A DNA stretch of 64,000 nucleotides from JAVEYA01 sp034003745 (GTDB taxonomy: Bacteria; Bacillota; Peptococcia; DRI-13; PHAD01): NCBI GenBank assembly GCA_034003745.1, contig JAVEYA010000003.1:1-64000 (forward strand). The letters are read 5' to 3'. Made by a program: the position numbers and the translations under genes. The notes beneath the pieces were generated by a model. It was not told where the DNA came from. It saw only the letters and a program-made list of their open reading frames with translations, and searched no databases. This document shows, piece after piece, positions 42,952 to 51,113 of the stretch. The stretch's first letter is position 1. Every line of letters begins with the position of its first letter.

Positions 42952-44139
42952 ATGGCTAAGATAATCGTAAAAAATTTGATAAAAGTTTTCGGTCCACAGC
43001 CGGAGGCGGCGTTGAAGCTTCTGAAAGAGGGCCGGAGCAAGGATGAAATATTAAAGAAAACGAAACAGGCCGTTGGTATCGGCGGGGTTTCTTTTGAAGT
43101 CCAGGAAGGTGAAATCCTGGTGGTGATGGGGCTTTCGGGCAGCGGGAAATCCACGCTGATTCGCTGCCTGAACAGGTTAATTGAGCCCACCGCCGGGGAA
43201 GTCCATATTGACGGCCAGGATGTTACCGCCATGTCCGTCAAGGAACTGCGCGAGCTGCGGCAGAAGAAGCTGGGCATGGTCTTCCAGCGCTTTGCGCTTT
43301 TTCCGCATAAGACAGTGCGTCAAAATGCAGCCTACGGTCTGGAAATCCAGGGAGTCGATCAGGAGACTTGCCTGAATAAAGCTTTGGCGGCTTTGGAACT
43401 GGTAGGCTTAAAAGGCTGGGAGAATTATTATCCTGCGGAGCTCTCCGGCGGGATGCAGCAGCGGGTCGGACTGGCCCGGGCCCTGGCGATCGATCCGGAT
43501 ATTCTCTTAATGGACGAAGCCTTCAGCGCGCTGGACCCCTTGATTAAACGGGAGATGCAGGACGAGCTCTTAGCTTTACAGAACCGGGTAAAAAAGACGA
43601 TCGTCTTTATTACCCATGACTTGGATGAAGCCATTAAGTTGGGGGATCGTATTGTGCTGATGAAAGACGGACTGGTTGTGCAGGTGGGTACGCCGGAAGA
43701 GATTCTGACCCATCCGGCTACGGAATATGTAGAGCGGTTCGTTGAGAATGTCGACATTGCCAAGGTGCTGACGGCGCAGCGGGTAATGCGGGGCGTGGGT
43801 ACAGTGGCTTACCTGCGGGACGGTCCGCGGACGGTTTTGAGAAAAATGCAGGATGCCGGTATTTCCAGTATCTTTGTGGTGGATAATAATTATGTCTTGC
43901 AGGGAATTGTCCTGGCTGAAGACGCCGCAGCGGCCATTGAACGCGGAGAAAAGGAACTGGGTGGGATTATCCGTCGGGATACGCTGACAGTAGCGCCGCA
44001 AACACCCATCAGTGAACTCTACGCAATGATTTATGACGTCGGTTATCCTTTGGCCGTGGTGGATGAGAATGCCAAATTGCTGGGGATTATCATTAAAGGT
44101 ACGATTATTGCCGCCCTGGCCGGAAGGAGGAGTGCATAA
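42952..44139 (+). CDS. opuAA: Glycine betaine/proline ABC transporter ATPase
   Basis: The protein is 395 residues. Walker A GLSGSGKST, the family mark FQRFALFPHKTV, signature LSGGMQQRVGLARAL and Walker B ILLMDEAFSALD are present. Tandem CBS domains occupy the C-terminal 120 residues, where OpuA-type transporters sense ionic strength. It powers osmoprotectant import. It ends one base into the permease start (TAATG). Confidence 0.95.
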   Translation: MAKIIVKNLIKVFGPQPEAALKLLKEGRSKDEILKKTKQAVGIGGVSFEVQEGEILVVMGLSGSGKSTLIRCLNRLIEPTAGEVHIDGQDVTAMSVKELRELRQKKLGMVFQRFALFPHKTVRQNAAYGLEIQGVDQETCLNKALAALELVGLKGWENYYPAELSGGMQQRVGLARALAIDPDILLMDEAFSALDPLIKREMQDELLALQNRVKKTIVFITHDLDEAIKLGDRIVLMKDGLVVQVGTPEEILTHPATEYVERFVENVDIAKVLTAQRVMRGVGTVAYLRDGPRTVLRKMQDAGISSIFVVDNNYVLQGIVLAEDAAAAIERGEKELGGIIRRDTLTVAPQTPISELYAMIYDVGYPLAVVDENAKLLGIIIKGTIIAALAGRRSA

Positions 44140-44981
44140 TGCCGTTGCAAATACCTAAACTCCCTCTGGATAAGGCGGTAGAAGCGGCCATTGATTTTCT
44201 GACTACCCATATCTCCTTTATCACTAAAGCGGTATCCAAAGGCGCAGAAAGCGGTATCGAGGCGATCATTGCCTTTTTGCTGTTCTTCCCGCCGTGGCTC
44301 CTAATCCTGATTATTGCCGCCCTGGCCTTCTTCTTGACGCGTCGCCGGGGTATCGGGCTTTTTTCGCTGGCGGGCCTATTATTGATCTGGAATTTGGGTC
44401 TGTGGACAGCCACCATCACCACGATCGCCCTGGTGCTGCTTTCGACGCTGCTGACGATTATGCTGGGAATCCCTTTGGGCATTTTGGCTGCTCTGAATGA
44501 GCGTTTTCATAAGGTAATTATGCCGGTACTGGATTTCATGCAAACGATGCCGGCTTTCGTTTATCTGATACCGGCCATTCCGTTCTTTGGGCTGGGGCCG
44601 GTTTCGGCAGCATTTGCCACCGTGATTTTTGCCATGCCTCCGTCAATCCGCCTGACCGCACTGGGCATCCGGCAGGTCCCGGTGGAATTGATTGAAGCGG
44701 CGGATGCCTTTGGCTCGACGAAAATGCAAAAGCTGTTTAAGATTCAATTGCCCCTGGCGACGCAGACGATGATGGCCGGCGTCAACCAGACCATCATGCT
44801 TTCCTTATCGATGGTGGTTATTGCGGCCATGATCGGGGCGGGCGGACTGGGCGGCGAAGTCTGGAAGGCCATTCAGCGTCTGAAGACGGGCATGGGCTTT
44901 GAAGCAGGGCTCGGCGTGGTGATTATCGCGATTATTTTTGATAGGATTACCCAACAGGCCGCCGGCCGAAAAAAACTTTAA
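44139..44981 (+). CDS. opuAB: Glycine betaine/proline ABC transporter permease
   Basis: The protein is 280 residues with about six membrane segments. The binding-protein-dependent transport motif (EAADAFGSTKMQKLFKIQLP) that contacts the ATPase is present, and MLGIPLGILAALNER and VNQTIMLSLSMVVIAAMIG match OpuAB/ProW. One base overlap with the ATPase gene. Confidence 0.95.
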   Translation: MPLQIPKLPLDKAVEAAIDFLTTHISFITKAVSKGAESGIEAIIAFLLFFPPWLLILIIAALAFFLTRRRGIGLFSLAGLLLIWNLGLWTATITTIALVLLSTLLTIMLGIPLGILAALNERFHKVIMPVLDFMQTMPAFVYLIPAIPFFGLGPVSAAFATVIFAMPPSIRLTALGIRQVPVELIEAADAFGSTKMQKLFKIQLPLATQTMMAGVNQTIMLSLSMVVIAAMIGAGGLGGEVWKAIQRLKTGMGFEAGLGVVIIAIIFDRITQQAAGRKKL

Positions 44982-44994
44982 AGGAGGAAATAAC

Positions 44995-45891
44995 ATGAAG
45001 AAAGGAACATGGCGGAAAGTATTTGTCCTGGCCATTCTGGCAATTGCCATGGTGGCGTCAGGGTGTTCTTCGAATCAGGGAGGGACCGATCCGGCAGGCA
45101 ATGCGCCGGAGAAGAAAGGAAAAGTGGAGATCGCTTATGTGGAGTGGTCTTCGGAGGTAGCCAGCACCAATGTGGTGAAAGCCGCGCTGCAGGAAAAATT
45201 AGGTTATGAGGTGGAGATCGTACCCGTGTCCGCTGCGGCGATGTGGCAGGCTGTGGCCAGCGGGGATACAGATGGGATCGTGGCGGCCTGGCTGCCCTCG
45301 ACCCACCAGGCCTATCTGGATGAAGTAAAAGATAAAGTGGTCGATCTGGGGCCCAACCTGGATGGGACGAAAGTTGGCCTGGTCGTGCCTTCCTATGTAA
45401 CCATCGATTCCATCGAGGAACTAAATGACAACGCGAATAAGTTCGACGGGAAAATCATCGGCATTGACCCGGGGGCCGGGTTGATGGCGGCCACGGAGAA
45501 AGTCATAGCCGACTATGGCCTGAACAAGATGAAACTGGTGGAAGGCAGCGACGCGACGATGGCCGCGGTGCTGGCCGATAGTATTAAAAACAATCAATGG
45601 GTGGTGGTGACCGGCTGGACGCCGCATTGGAAGTTTGCCTCCTATGACTTGAAATATCTGGAGGATCCCAAGGGGATCTATGGCGGAGATGAGCAGATCC
45701 ATACCATCGTCCGTAAAGGACTCAAGGAGGATCTGCCGGAAGTCTACAACGTACTGGATAAGTTCTCCTGGAGCCCGGATGATATGGCGGAAGTAATGGT
45801 CTGGAATGAGGAACCCGGCGCCGATCCCTATGAGAATGCCAAACGCTGGATCGCCGAAAATGAAGATAAGGTCAATGCCTGGTTGAAATAG
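44995..45891 (+). CDS. opuAC: Glycine betaine-binding lipoprotein
   Basis: The protein is 298 residues from ATG 44995 behind AAAGGAGG; the longer reading overlaps the permease. Lipobox VASGC anchors it. The OpuAC fold shows the tryptophans that cage the trimethylammonium group (VEWSSEV, AAMWQAVASG, TGWTPHWKF). It delivers betaine to the permease. Last gene of the opu operon, followed by a strong terminator. Confidence 0.95.
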   Translation: MKKGTWRKVFVLAILAIAMVASGCSSNQGGTDPAGNAPEKKGKVEIAYVEWSSEVASTNVVKAALQEKLGYEVEIVPVSAAAMWQAVASGDTDGIVAAWLPSTHQAYLDEVKDKVVDLGPNLDGTKVGLVVPSYVTIDSIEELNDNANKFDGKIIGIDPGAGLMAATEKVIADYGLNKMKLVEGSDATMAAVLADSIKNNQWVVVTGWTPHWKFASYDLKYLEDPKGIYGGDEQIHTIVRKGLKEDLPEVYNVLDKFSWSPDDMAEVMVWNEEPGADPYENAKRWIAENEDKVNAWLK

Positions 45892-45902
45892 ACGTTTTAG
45901 GG

Positions 45903-45949
45903 TATAATACTAGATGCAAATGCAAAACATTTGCATCTAGTATTTTTTT
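45903..45949 (+). terminator. 17-bp perfect hairpin with T tail, overlapping a -10-like element
   Basis: AATACTAGATGCAAATG (45906-45922) pairs perfectly with 45928-45944 around CAAAA, followed by T5. It ends the opu operon. TATAAT (45903-45908) overlaps its left edge, and the palindrome TGCAAATG-N5-CATTTGCA resembles a Fur/Zur-type operator in size, so it may also control the zinc operon. Confidence 0.8.
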
Positions 45950-45965
45950 AGGAGGGAAGCATTGG

Positions 45966-46853
45966 GTGAGGAATAAAGGATTCTTTTGGACGCTCTTGGG
46001 CCTGATGGTATTGATATTACTGATTTTTAAGCTCTATGGGGAGGCCCGGGAGAGAGAGCCTGCGTCCTCTGTAGCATATAAGCCGGTAGCGGCGGTGAGC
46101 ATCGTCCCGCAAAAAACACTCATTGAGGCCATTGCCGGCGATCGGGTGGATGTGGTGGTGATGATTCCCCCCGGCAGTTCACCGGAGACCTATGAGCCCA
46201 GCCCCCGGGAGATGGAAAATTTCAACCGGGCCGGGGTGTATTTTACTATAGGCGTACCCGTGGAAGAAACGAGTATCCTGCCCCAGGCGGAACTGTCCCG
46301 CCGCAGGATTGTGGCGTTGCACAAGGAGGCGGTCGGACAATATCCGGATGTGCTGTTTCCGGATGGGAGCAGGGACCCGCATATCTGGCTTTCGCCCCGG
46401 AGGGTACAGGTAATGGCGGAAGTGATGGCTGAGGAGATGGGGCGGCTGGATCCGGCGCATGCGGACCTATATAAAGAGAAGGCACGGGAATATACCGCTG
46501 AACTGGCTGCGCTGGACGAAGAACTGCAAGCGCTTTTTTCAGCTTTGCCGAAGAAAAAGTTTATGGTCTTCCATCCGGCCTTCGGTTATCTGGCCGCAGA
46601 TTACGGTCTGGAGATGTACGCCCTGGAGGAGGAAGGAAAGGAAGCCAGGATGCGTAGTCTGAGGACTATGATTGACTTCGCCCGAGCCGAAGGAATCAAG
46701 ACGATATTCTGCTCGGATGAGCATTCCAGCCGGCAGGCGGAAGCTTTTGCCGAGGAGATCAGGGGGAAGGTTGTGGTATTATCGCCTCTGGCGGAGGACT
46801 ATATTGAGAATATGCGGGAGATGGCGGCCTTAATTGCCGGGGAGCTGCGATGA
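45966..46853 (+). CDS. znuA: Zinc-type ABC transporter substrate-binding protein
   Basis: The protein is 295 residues from a GTG 9 nt after GGAGGG. A single N-terminal membrane anchor replaces a lipobox. Cluster A-I motifs are present: PPGSSPETYEPSPREM, DPHIWLSPRRVQVMAE, FHPAFGYLAADYGL and CSDEHSSRQ. The first metal ligand of classical ZnuA (His in SPHTYEP) is Glu here, seen in some clostridial relatives, so Mn or Fe cannot be excluded. The operon's Zur-like regulator favours Zn. Confidence 0.9.
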   Translation: MRNKGFFWTLLGLMVLILLIFKLYGEAREREPASSVAYKPVAAVSIVPQKTLIEAIAGDRVDVVVMIPPGSSPETYEPSPREMENFNRAGVYFTIGVPVEETSILPQAELSRRRIVALHKEAVGQYPDVLFPDGSRDPHIWLSPRRVQVMAEVMAEEMGRLDPAHADLYKEKAREYTAELAALDEELQALFSALPKKKFMVFHPAFGYLAADYGLEMYALEEEGKEARMRSLRTMIDFARAEGIKTIFCSDEHSSRQAEAFAEEIRGKVVVLSPLAEDYIENMREMAALIAGELR

Positions 46854-47560
46854 ACGTACTTAGCGTGAAAAATCTGTCGGTTAACTATGAGCATACCCAG
46901 GCTTTGTCCGACGTCAGCCTGGAAGTGGAAGAGGGGGAATACTTGGGCATTATCGGGCCCAACGGCGGCGGCAAAACAACTTTCCTGAAAGCGGTTTTAG
47001 GCCTGGTTGCGCCGTCTGCCGGAAGCATCGAAGTCTTCGGGAAGCCTCCCGGACGGGCCGGCACAAAGCTGGGCTATGTCCCCCAGAGTACGGCCCTGGA
47101 TAAGAATTTCCCCTTGACGGTGCTTCAGGCGGTTTTGACGGGAAGGCTTATTCCACAGTTGTCGTTTTTTCACCGCTATAGCCGCACGGACAGGGAATTA
47201 GCGGAAGGGCTCTTGCAGCAGGTGGGACTCTCCGCGCTGGAGAACCGCCTTTTAGGGGAACTCTCCGGCGGCGAATTTCAGAAACTTTTGATTGCCCGGG
47301 CACTGGCCGTACAGCCGAAGATGCTTCTCTTGGATGAGCCGACAGCCAGCGTGGACGCCGTGTCAAGGGAGCAAATCTATGCTTTGCTTGGCGAGTTGAA
47401 TCAGACGATGACCATCGTCTTAGTGACACATGATCTGGCGGCTGTAGCGACGCAGGCACGGAAGGCGGCGCATCTTTCCGGACGGCTGGTCTATCACGGG
47501 GAGCAAAAAGATTCTTCGACATTATTACTGTCTCAGAATGACAGAAGAGGGGCCTTTTAG
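46850..47560 (+). CDS. znuC: Zinc-type ABC transporter ATPase
   Basis: The protein is 236 residues, overlapping znuA by ATGA. Walker A GPNGGGKTT, signature LSGGEFQKLLIARAL, and Walker B MLLLDEPTASVD are complete. The last 17 residues (from about residue 220) are encoded by a copy of the 36-bp dispersed repeat, so the C-terminus was shaped by repeat insertion. The ATPase core is intact and should function. Confidence 0.94.
   Translation: MNVLSVKNLSVNYEHTQALSDVSLEVEEGEYLGIIGPNGGGKTTFLKAVLGLVAPSAGSIEVFGKPPGRAGTKLGYVPQSTALDKNFPLTVLQAVLTGRLIPQLSFFHRYSRTDRELAEGLLQQVGLSALENRLLGELSGGEFQKLLIARALAVQPKMLLLDEPTASVDAVSREQIYALLGELNQTMTIVLVTHDLAAVATQARKAAHLSGRLVYHGEQKDSSTLLLSQNDRRGAF
47508..47543. repeat. 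Copy D of the 36-bp repeat inside the end of znuC
   Basis: AAGATTCTTCGA and TCTCAGAATGACA flank an 11-nt centre. Apart from the centre it is identical to the reverse complement of 6718-6753. It encodes the last residues of the ATPase up to near its stop. Confidence 0.85.
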
Positions 47561-47561
47561 T

Positions 47562-48389
47562 ATGATGGGACTGTTGCAGTATCAGTTTATTCAGCATGCC
47601 CTGCTGACTGCGGTATTGGCGAGCATCGTCTGTGGAGTCGTCGGGGTCATTATCGTGGAGAAGAAATTGGTGATGATGAGCGGGGGGATTGCCCATACCT
47701 CTTACGGCGGGGTCGGATTGGGGTATATGCTGGGCTTCGAACCCATCCTGGGCGCTTTATTCGTTTCGACCTGCGCTGCGCTGGGGATCGGCTATGTGAA
47801 AAGAAAGGGATTCTCTGTCTCGGATGTGGTTATTGGGATGTTCTGGTCGCTGGGTATGGCCCTGGGGGTATTGTTCATCGCACTGACGCCGGGCTATCCG
47901 CCGGATTTGTCTTCGTACCTGTTTGGCAGCATCCTCTCCGTTACGCGTGCAGACTTGATCATGATGGCGATTCTGACGGCCTCGGTAGTGCTGATTGTGA
48001 CCGCGCTGTTTGATTACTGGCAGTCCTATTTGTTTGATGAGGAATTTGCCGCGCTGATGGGTGTCCGGACGGCTTTTCTGGAATACCTGCTTTTTGTGCT
48101 GATTGCCATGGCCATTGTAGTGCTCCTCAGGGCAGCCGGCATTATCCTGGTGATGGCCTTGTTTACGGCGCCCACGGCCATTGCGGCGATGCTGGCCCGG
48201 AGCCTGCAGGGACGGATGGTATGGGCTGTTTTTCTGGGTGGAATCTTCTGTTTGACAGGACTATGTATTTCTTATATATTTAACATTGCTTCGGGCGCGG
48301 CGATTGTGATGACGGCAGCCGCCGCTTATGTACTGGCTTTCGGGCTGAAGAACCGCACGAATCCCGGCGAAGGCAAAGGGGTGGGATAA
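47562..48389 (+). CDS. znuB: Zinc-type ABC transporter permease
   Basis: The protein is 275 residues from ATG 47562, one base after the znuC stop; a reading from 47538 overlapping znuC is less likely. About eight or nine membrane segments of the ABC-3 family, with GVVGVIIVEKKLVMMSGGIAHTSYGGVG near residue 30, are present. It transports the metal released by the binding protein. Confidence 0.93.
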   Translation: MMGLLQYQFIQHALLTAVLASIVCGVVGVIIVEKKLVMMSGGIAHTSYGGVGLGYMLGFEPILGALFVSTCAALGIGYVKRKGFSVSDVVIGMFWSLGMALGVLFIALTPGYPPDLSSYLFGSILSVTRADLIMMAILTASVVLIVTALFDYWQSYLFDEEFAALMGVRTAFLEYLLFVLIAMAIVVLLRAAGIILVMALFTAPTAIAAMLARSLQGRMVWAVFLGGIFCLTGLCISYIFNIASGAAIVMTAAAAYVLAFGLKNRTNPGEGKGVG

Positions 48390-48393
48390 GCTA

Positions 48394-48822
48394 ATGAGAA
48401 TGACGGATAGCAAAATGCTTTTTTCTGATAAAGGGCTGAAAAATACGAAGAACCGTCAGCTTGTCCTGGGCGTCTTAAGAGAAGCGGAGCTTCCGCTGAC
48501 GGCGGAGGATATTTACCTGTGCCTGAAGGAAGTGGATGCGACCCTCAGCCTGTCCACGGTTTATCGCATCCTGGATATTTTCGTGGAGAAGGAGCTGGCG
48601 CTGAAGGCCGGCGTGGCCAAAGACAATGCGGCCATGTACGAGCTGAATGATTCTTCTCATAAGCACCATCTGGTTTGCCTGAACTGCAAAAAAATCCAGC
48701 GGGTCTATAACTGTCCGCTGGAGGATTTTGAAAAGAATGTGGCGAAGGAGACAGACTTTTCCATCACGGGTCATCGGCTTGAACTATACGGCTACTGCCC
48801 GGAGTGTCAGAAAAACTTGTGA
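48394..48822 (+). CDS. Fur-family regulator, Zur-like
   Basis: The protein is 142 residues. The winged helix (TVYRILDIFVEKEL) and dimer domain are typical. HKHHLVCLNCKKI and YGYCPECQ supply the two CxxC pairs of the structural zinc site. It is the last gene of the zinc-uptake operon, and Zur is the logical family member. PerR or Fur cannot be excluded by sequence alone. It probably represses its own operon, perhaps through the palindrome at 45906-45944. Confidence 0.9.
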   Translation: MRMTDSKMLFSDKGLKNTKNRQLVLGVLREAELPLTAEDIYLCLKEVDATLSLSTVYRILDIFVEKELALKAGVAKDNAAMYELNDSSHKHHLVCLNCKKIQRVYNCPLEDFEKNVAKETDFSITGHRLELYGYCPECQKNL

Positions 48823-48865
48823 TAAAGTTTCAGACTTCTGACAAGTCTTCGAAGGAGGAAATAAA

Positions 48866-49852
48866 ATGAGCATACTTGTTACCGGCGGGGCCGGCTACAT
48901 CGGCTCCCATACGGTCCGGGCGCTGCAGCGGCAAAACCGTACGGTGGCGGTGTATGATAACCTGGTCAAAGGGCATCGTCAGGCCGTGGCAGGCGCGCCG
49001 CTTATTATTGGAGACCTGCAGGAGACGGATAAGTTGGAGACCGTGCTGAAAGAGTACGGTATAGACTGTGTTGTCCACTTTGCCGCTCATAGCCTGGTGG
49101 GCGAGTCAATGACCCAGCCGCGGAAGTATTATGACAATAATGTCATAGGAACGATGAAGCTTTTGGATACCTTGGTGAAAAACAATATCGGGAAGATCGT
49201 CTTTTCTTCCACGGCGGCGGTATATGGCGAGCCTGAGGAAGTGCCTATCACGGAAGAGGCCCGTAAGAATCCGACGAATGTGTACGGCCGGACGAAATTA
49301 ATGATCGAGCAAATACTGGCAGATTATGATGCCGCTTATGGTTTGAAATATATGACGCTGCGCTATTTCAACGCCTGCGGAGCGGATCAGGATGGAACGA
49401 TTGGCGAAGACCACCGGCCGGAGAGCCATCTGATTCCGCTGGTCCTGGCCGCAGCCTTAGGAATGCGGGAGAATATCCAGGTCTTTGGGGCGGATTACCC
49501 CACGCCGGACGGGACCTGCATCCGCGATTATATCCATGTCGATGATTTGGCTGAGGCCCATATCCTGGCGCTGGACGCGCTGCAGGGGGGCGCGGCCTCA
49601 CAGGTCTATAACCTGGGCAATGGCAGCGGTTTTTCGGTGCGCGAGGTTATTGAAACGGCCCAACGTGTGACCGGACGCGAGATTAAAGTGGCCGAAGCAC
49701 CAAGAAGGGAGGGCGATCCCGCCGTCTTAATCGCTTCTTCAGCTAAAATAAAAAAGGACCTTGGCTGGGGGCCGAAGAAGCCGGGGTTGGAAGAAATAAT
49801 CGCCTCGGCCTGGAAGTGGCACGGCCAAAATCCTCATGGTTTTGGAGAATAG
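48866..49852 (+). CDS. galE: UDP-glucose 4-epimerase
   Basis: The protein is 328 residues behind GAAGGAGG. It interconverts UDP-glucose and UDP-galactose with bound NAD. The SDR motifs are TGGAGYIGSHTVRAL, the catalytic Ser/Thr in VFSSTAAVYGEP, and Y-x3-K in VYGRTKLM. A short hairpin AGACTT/AAGTCT lies just before it. Confidence 0.95.
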   Translation: MSILVTGGAGYIGSHTVRALQRQNRTVAVYDNLVKGHRQAVAGAPLIIGDLQETDKLETVLKEYGIDCVVHFAAHSLVGESMTQPRKYYDNNVIGTMKLLDTLVKNNIGKIVFSSTAAVYGEPEEVPITEEARKNPTNVYGRTKLMIEQILADYDAAYGLKYMTLRYFNACGADQDGTIGEDHRPESHLIPLVLAAALGMRENIQVFGADYPTPDGTCIRDYIHVDDLAEAHILALDALQGGAASQVYNLGNGSGFSVREVIETAQRVTGREIKVAEAPRREGDPAVLIASSAKIKKDLGWGPKKPGLEEIIASAWKWHGQNPHGFGE

Positions 49853-49856
49853 TTTT

Positions 49857-50813
49857 TTAAGTTTCGGCAATGATTTGGCCTGTCTTGGCTACGTCGTAGC
49901 CACCCAGCCCTTTTAGTTCGGTGATGAATTCCTTAGAGCGGATAATTTCGATAATCGCCTGGAAGACCGGCTTGTCCTGGTCTTCTTTTTTCATAATCAG
50001 ATCATAATTTTCTTTTTGCAGGGGGATAAAGTCGATCTCCGGCACTTGCAGACCGGTTTTTTCATTGCCGATACCCGCATCGGCTTCCCCCCGGGCTACA
50101 GCGCTGGCGATAGCCAGGTGGGAGGAGTATTCACGGTCATAGCCGTTGATATCTCTGGGCAGAATACGCAATTTACGCAGGTGTTCATCCAAAAGAATGC
50201 GGACCCCGCTGCCTTTCTCGCGGTTGACGATGGAGACCCCTTCCCGGGCCAGGTCCTTCCAGGTCCTGATGTTTTTAGGATTGCCTTTGGCGACGTAGAA
50301 ACCCTGGGTACGGCTGGCCAGATTAATAACCATGGCCGGAACGCCGGGCAGCATTTTAGATACATAGGGTACGTTATAGGTATTCGTTTCGCTGTCCCAC
50401 ATATGGGCGGAAGCCACATGCACCTTGCCCTGATAGAGCGCATACAGCCCGTTGTAGCTGCCGATGTAGGAGCGCAGCGCACGGGTGCCGTTGGAGTGTG
50501 CCTCCAGGTAGCGGGAGAGAATATCCAAAAGCGCGTCTTGCCCGCAGATAATGAAGTTGCCGATGGATGCAGACTCGTGATATTGCGGGATTTGTCTTAG
50601 CCCGGAAGCTGCGCCGGGGCTCTCCGGGGCAGATGGTCTGGCCTGTTTTGTCCGGTTTTTATATTCTTCGACATCCTGCAGATCGACGCGCACCTTTTTG
50701 CCGACCCGGTAGCCGTTCAGCTCGCCGCGTTTAATTAACTCATACACCGTGTTTTTAGCGATCCGTAAAATGTCCGCAACTTCCTGAGGGGTTAAAGCGG
50801 TAGTATCCGTCAT
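49857..50813 (-). CDS. One-component molybdate/tungstate-type regulator (excisionase HTH plus PBP-like domain)
   Basis: The protein is 318 residues from ATG 50813 behind AAAGGGGG. An N-terminal MerR/excisionase-type helix-turn-helix (LTPQEVADILRIAKNTVYELIKRGELNGYRVGKK) is joined to a periplasmic-binding-protein-like domain (PF12727 type: LRSYIGSYNGLYALYQGKVHVASAHMWD). Related proteins sense molybdate or tungstate. It is divergent from modABC, and an inverted repeat overlaps the modA promoter, so it is the likely mod regulator. The sign of regulation is not evident. Confidence 0.88.
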   Translation of the reverse strand: MTDTTALTPQEVADILRIAKNTVYELIKRGELNGYRVGKKVRVDLQDVEEYKNRTKQARPSAPESPGAASGLRQIPQYHESASIGNFIICGQDALLDILSRYLEAHSNGTRALRSYIGSYNGLYALYQGKVHVASAHMWDSETNTYNVPYVSKMLPGVPAMVINLASRTQGFYVAKGNPKNIRTWKDLAREGVSIVNREKGSGVRILLDEHLRKLRILPRDINGYDREYSSHLAIASAVARGEADAGIGNEKTGLQVPEIDFIPLQKENYDLIMKKEDQDKPVFQAIIEIIRSKEFITELKGLGGYDVAKTGQIIAET

Positions 50814-50997
50814 TGATTTTTCCCCCTTTTCCTGCTCCAAGCATATAATTTCAAGTTTATTATAATGAATCAAAGGACAGATTACTATATTTATTATACC
50901 TAATGGTCATTTTATGCAATATATAATAAACAAACGTAATATAAATAAATAAAAGGTGACAAAATGATCTTAAAAAGATAAATTATTAATTATAAAA

Positions 50998-51031
50998 AAC
51001 AATAATATATCTTTTAATATTTATTATTGTT
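50998..51031. promoter_or_regulatory. Candidate operator of the mod operon
   Basis: AACAATAATA (50998-51007) is repeated inverted at 51022-51031 with a 14-nt gap. The right arm overlaps the -35 of the modA promoter. Confidence 0.55.
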
Positions 51032-51055
51032 CTTTTTTAATGAGAAAGTTATAAT
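51027..51055 (+). promoter_or_regulatory. modABC promoter
   Basis: TTGTTC (51027-51032), a 17-nt spacer and TATAAT (51050-51055). Downstream AGTGCA-AATA-TGCACT (51066-51081), followed by a T-rich stretch, may attenuate. Confidence 0.65.
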
Positions 51056-51113
51056 TATAGAGACAAGTGCAAATATGCACTATTATTATTTTTAATAAAG
51101 GGGAGGAGAAAAC

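Larger units (their letters stand above)
50814..51113. other. Divergent mod regulatory region
   Basis: Very A/T-rich. Contains the operator-like repeat at 50998-51031, the modA promoter, and a leader hairpin (51066-51081). A weak minus-strand promoter for the regulator (TATAAT complement near 50893) is possible. No gene is seen. Confidence 0.6.
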
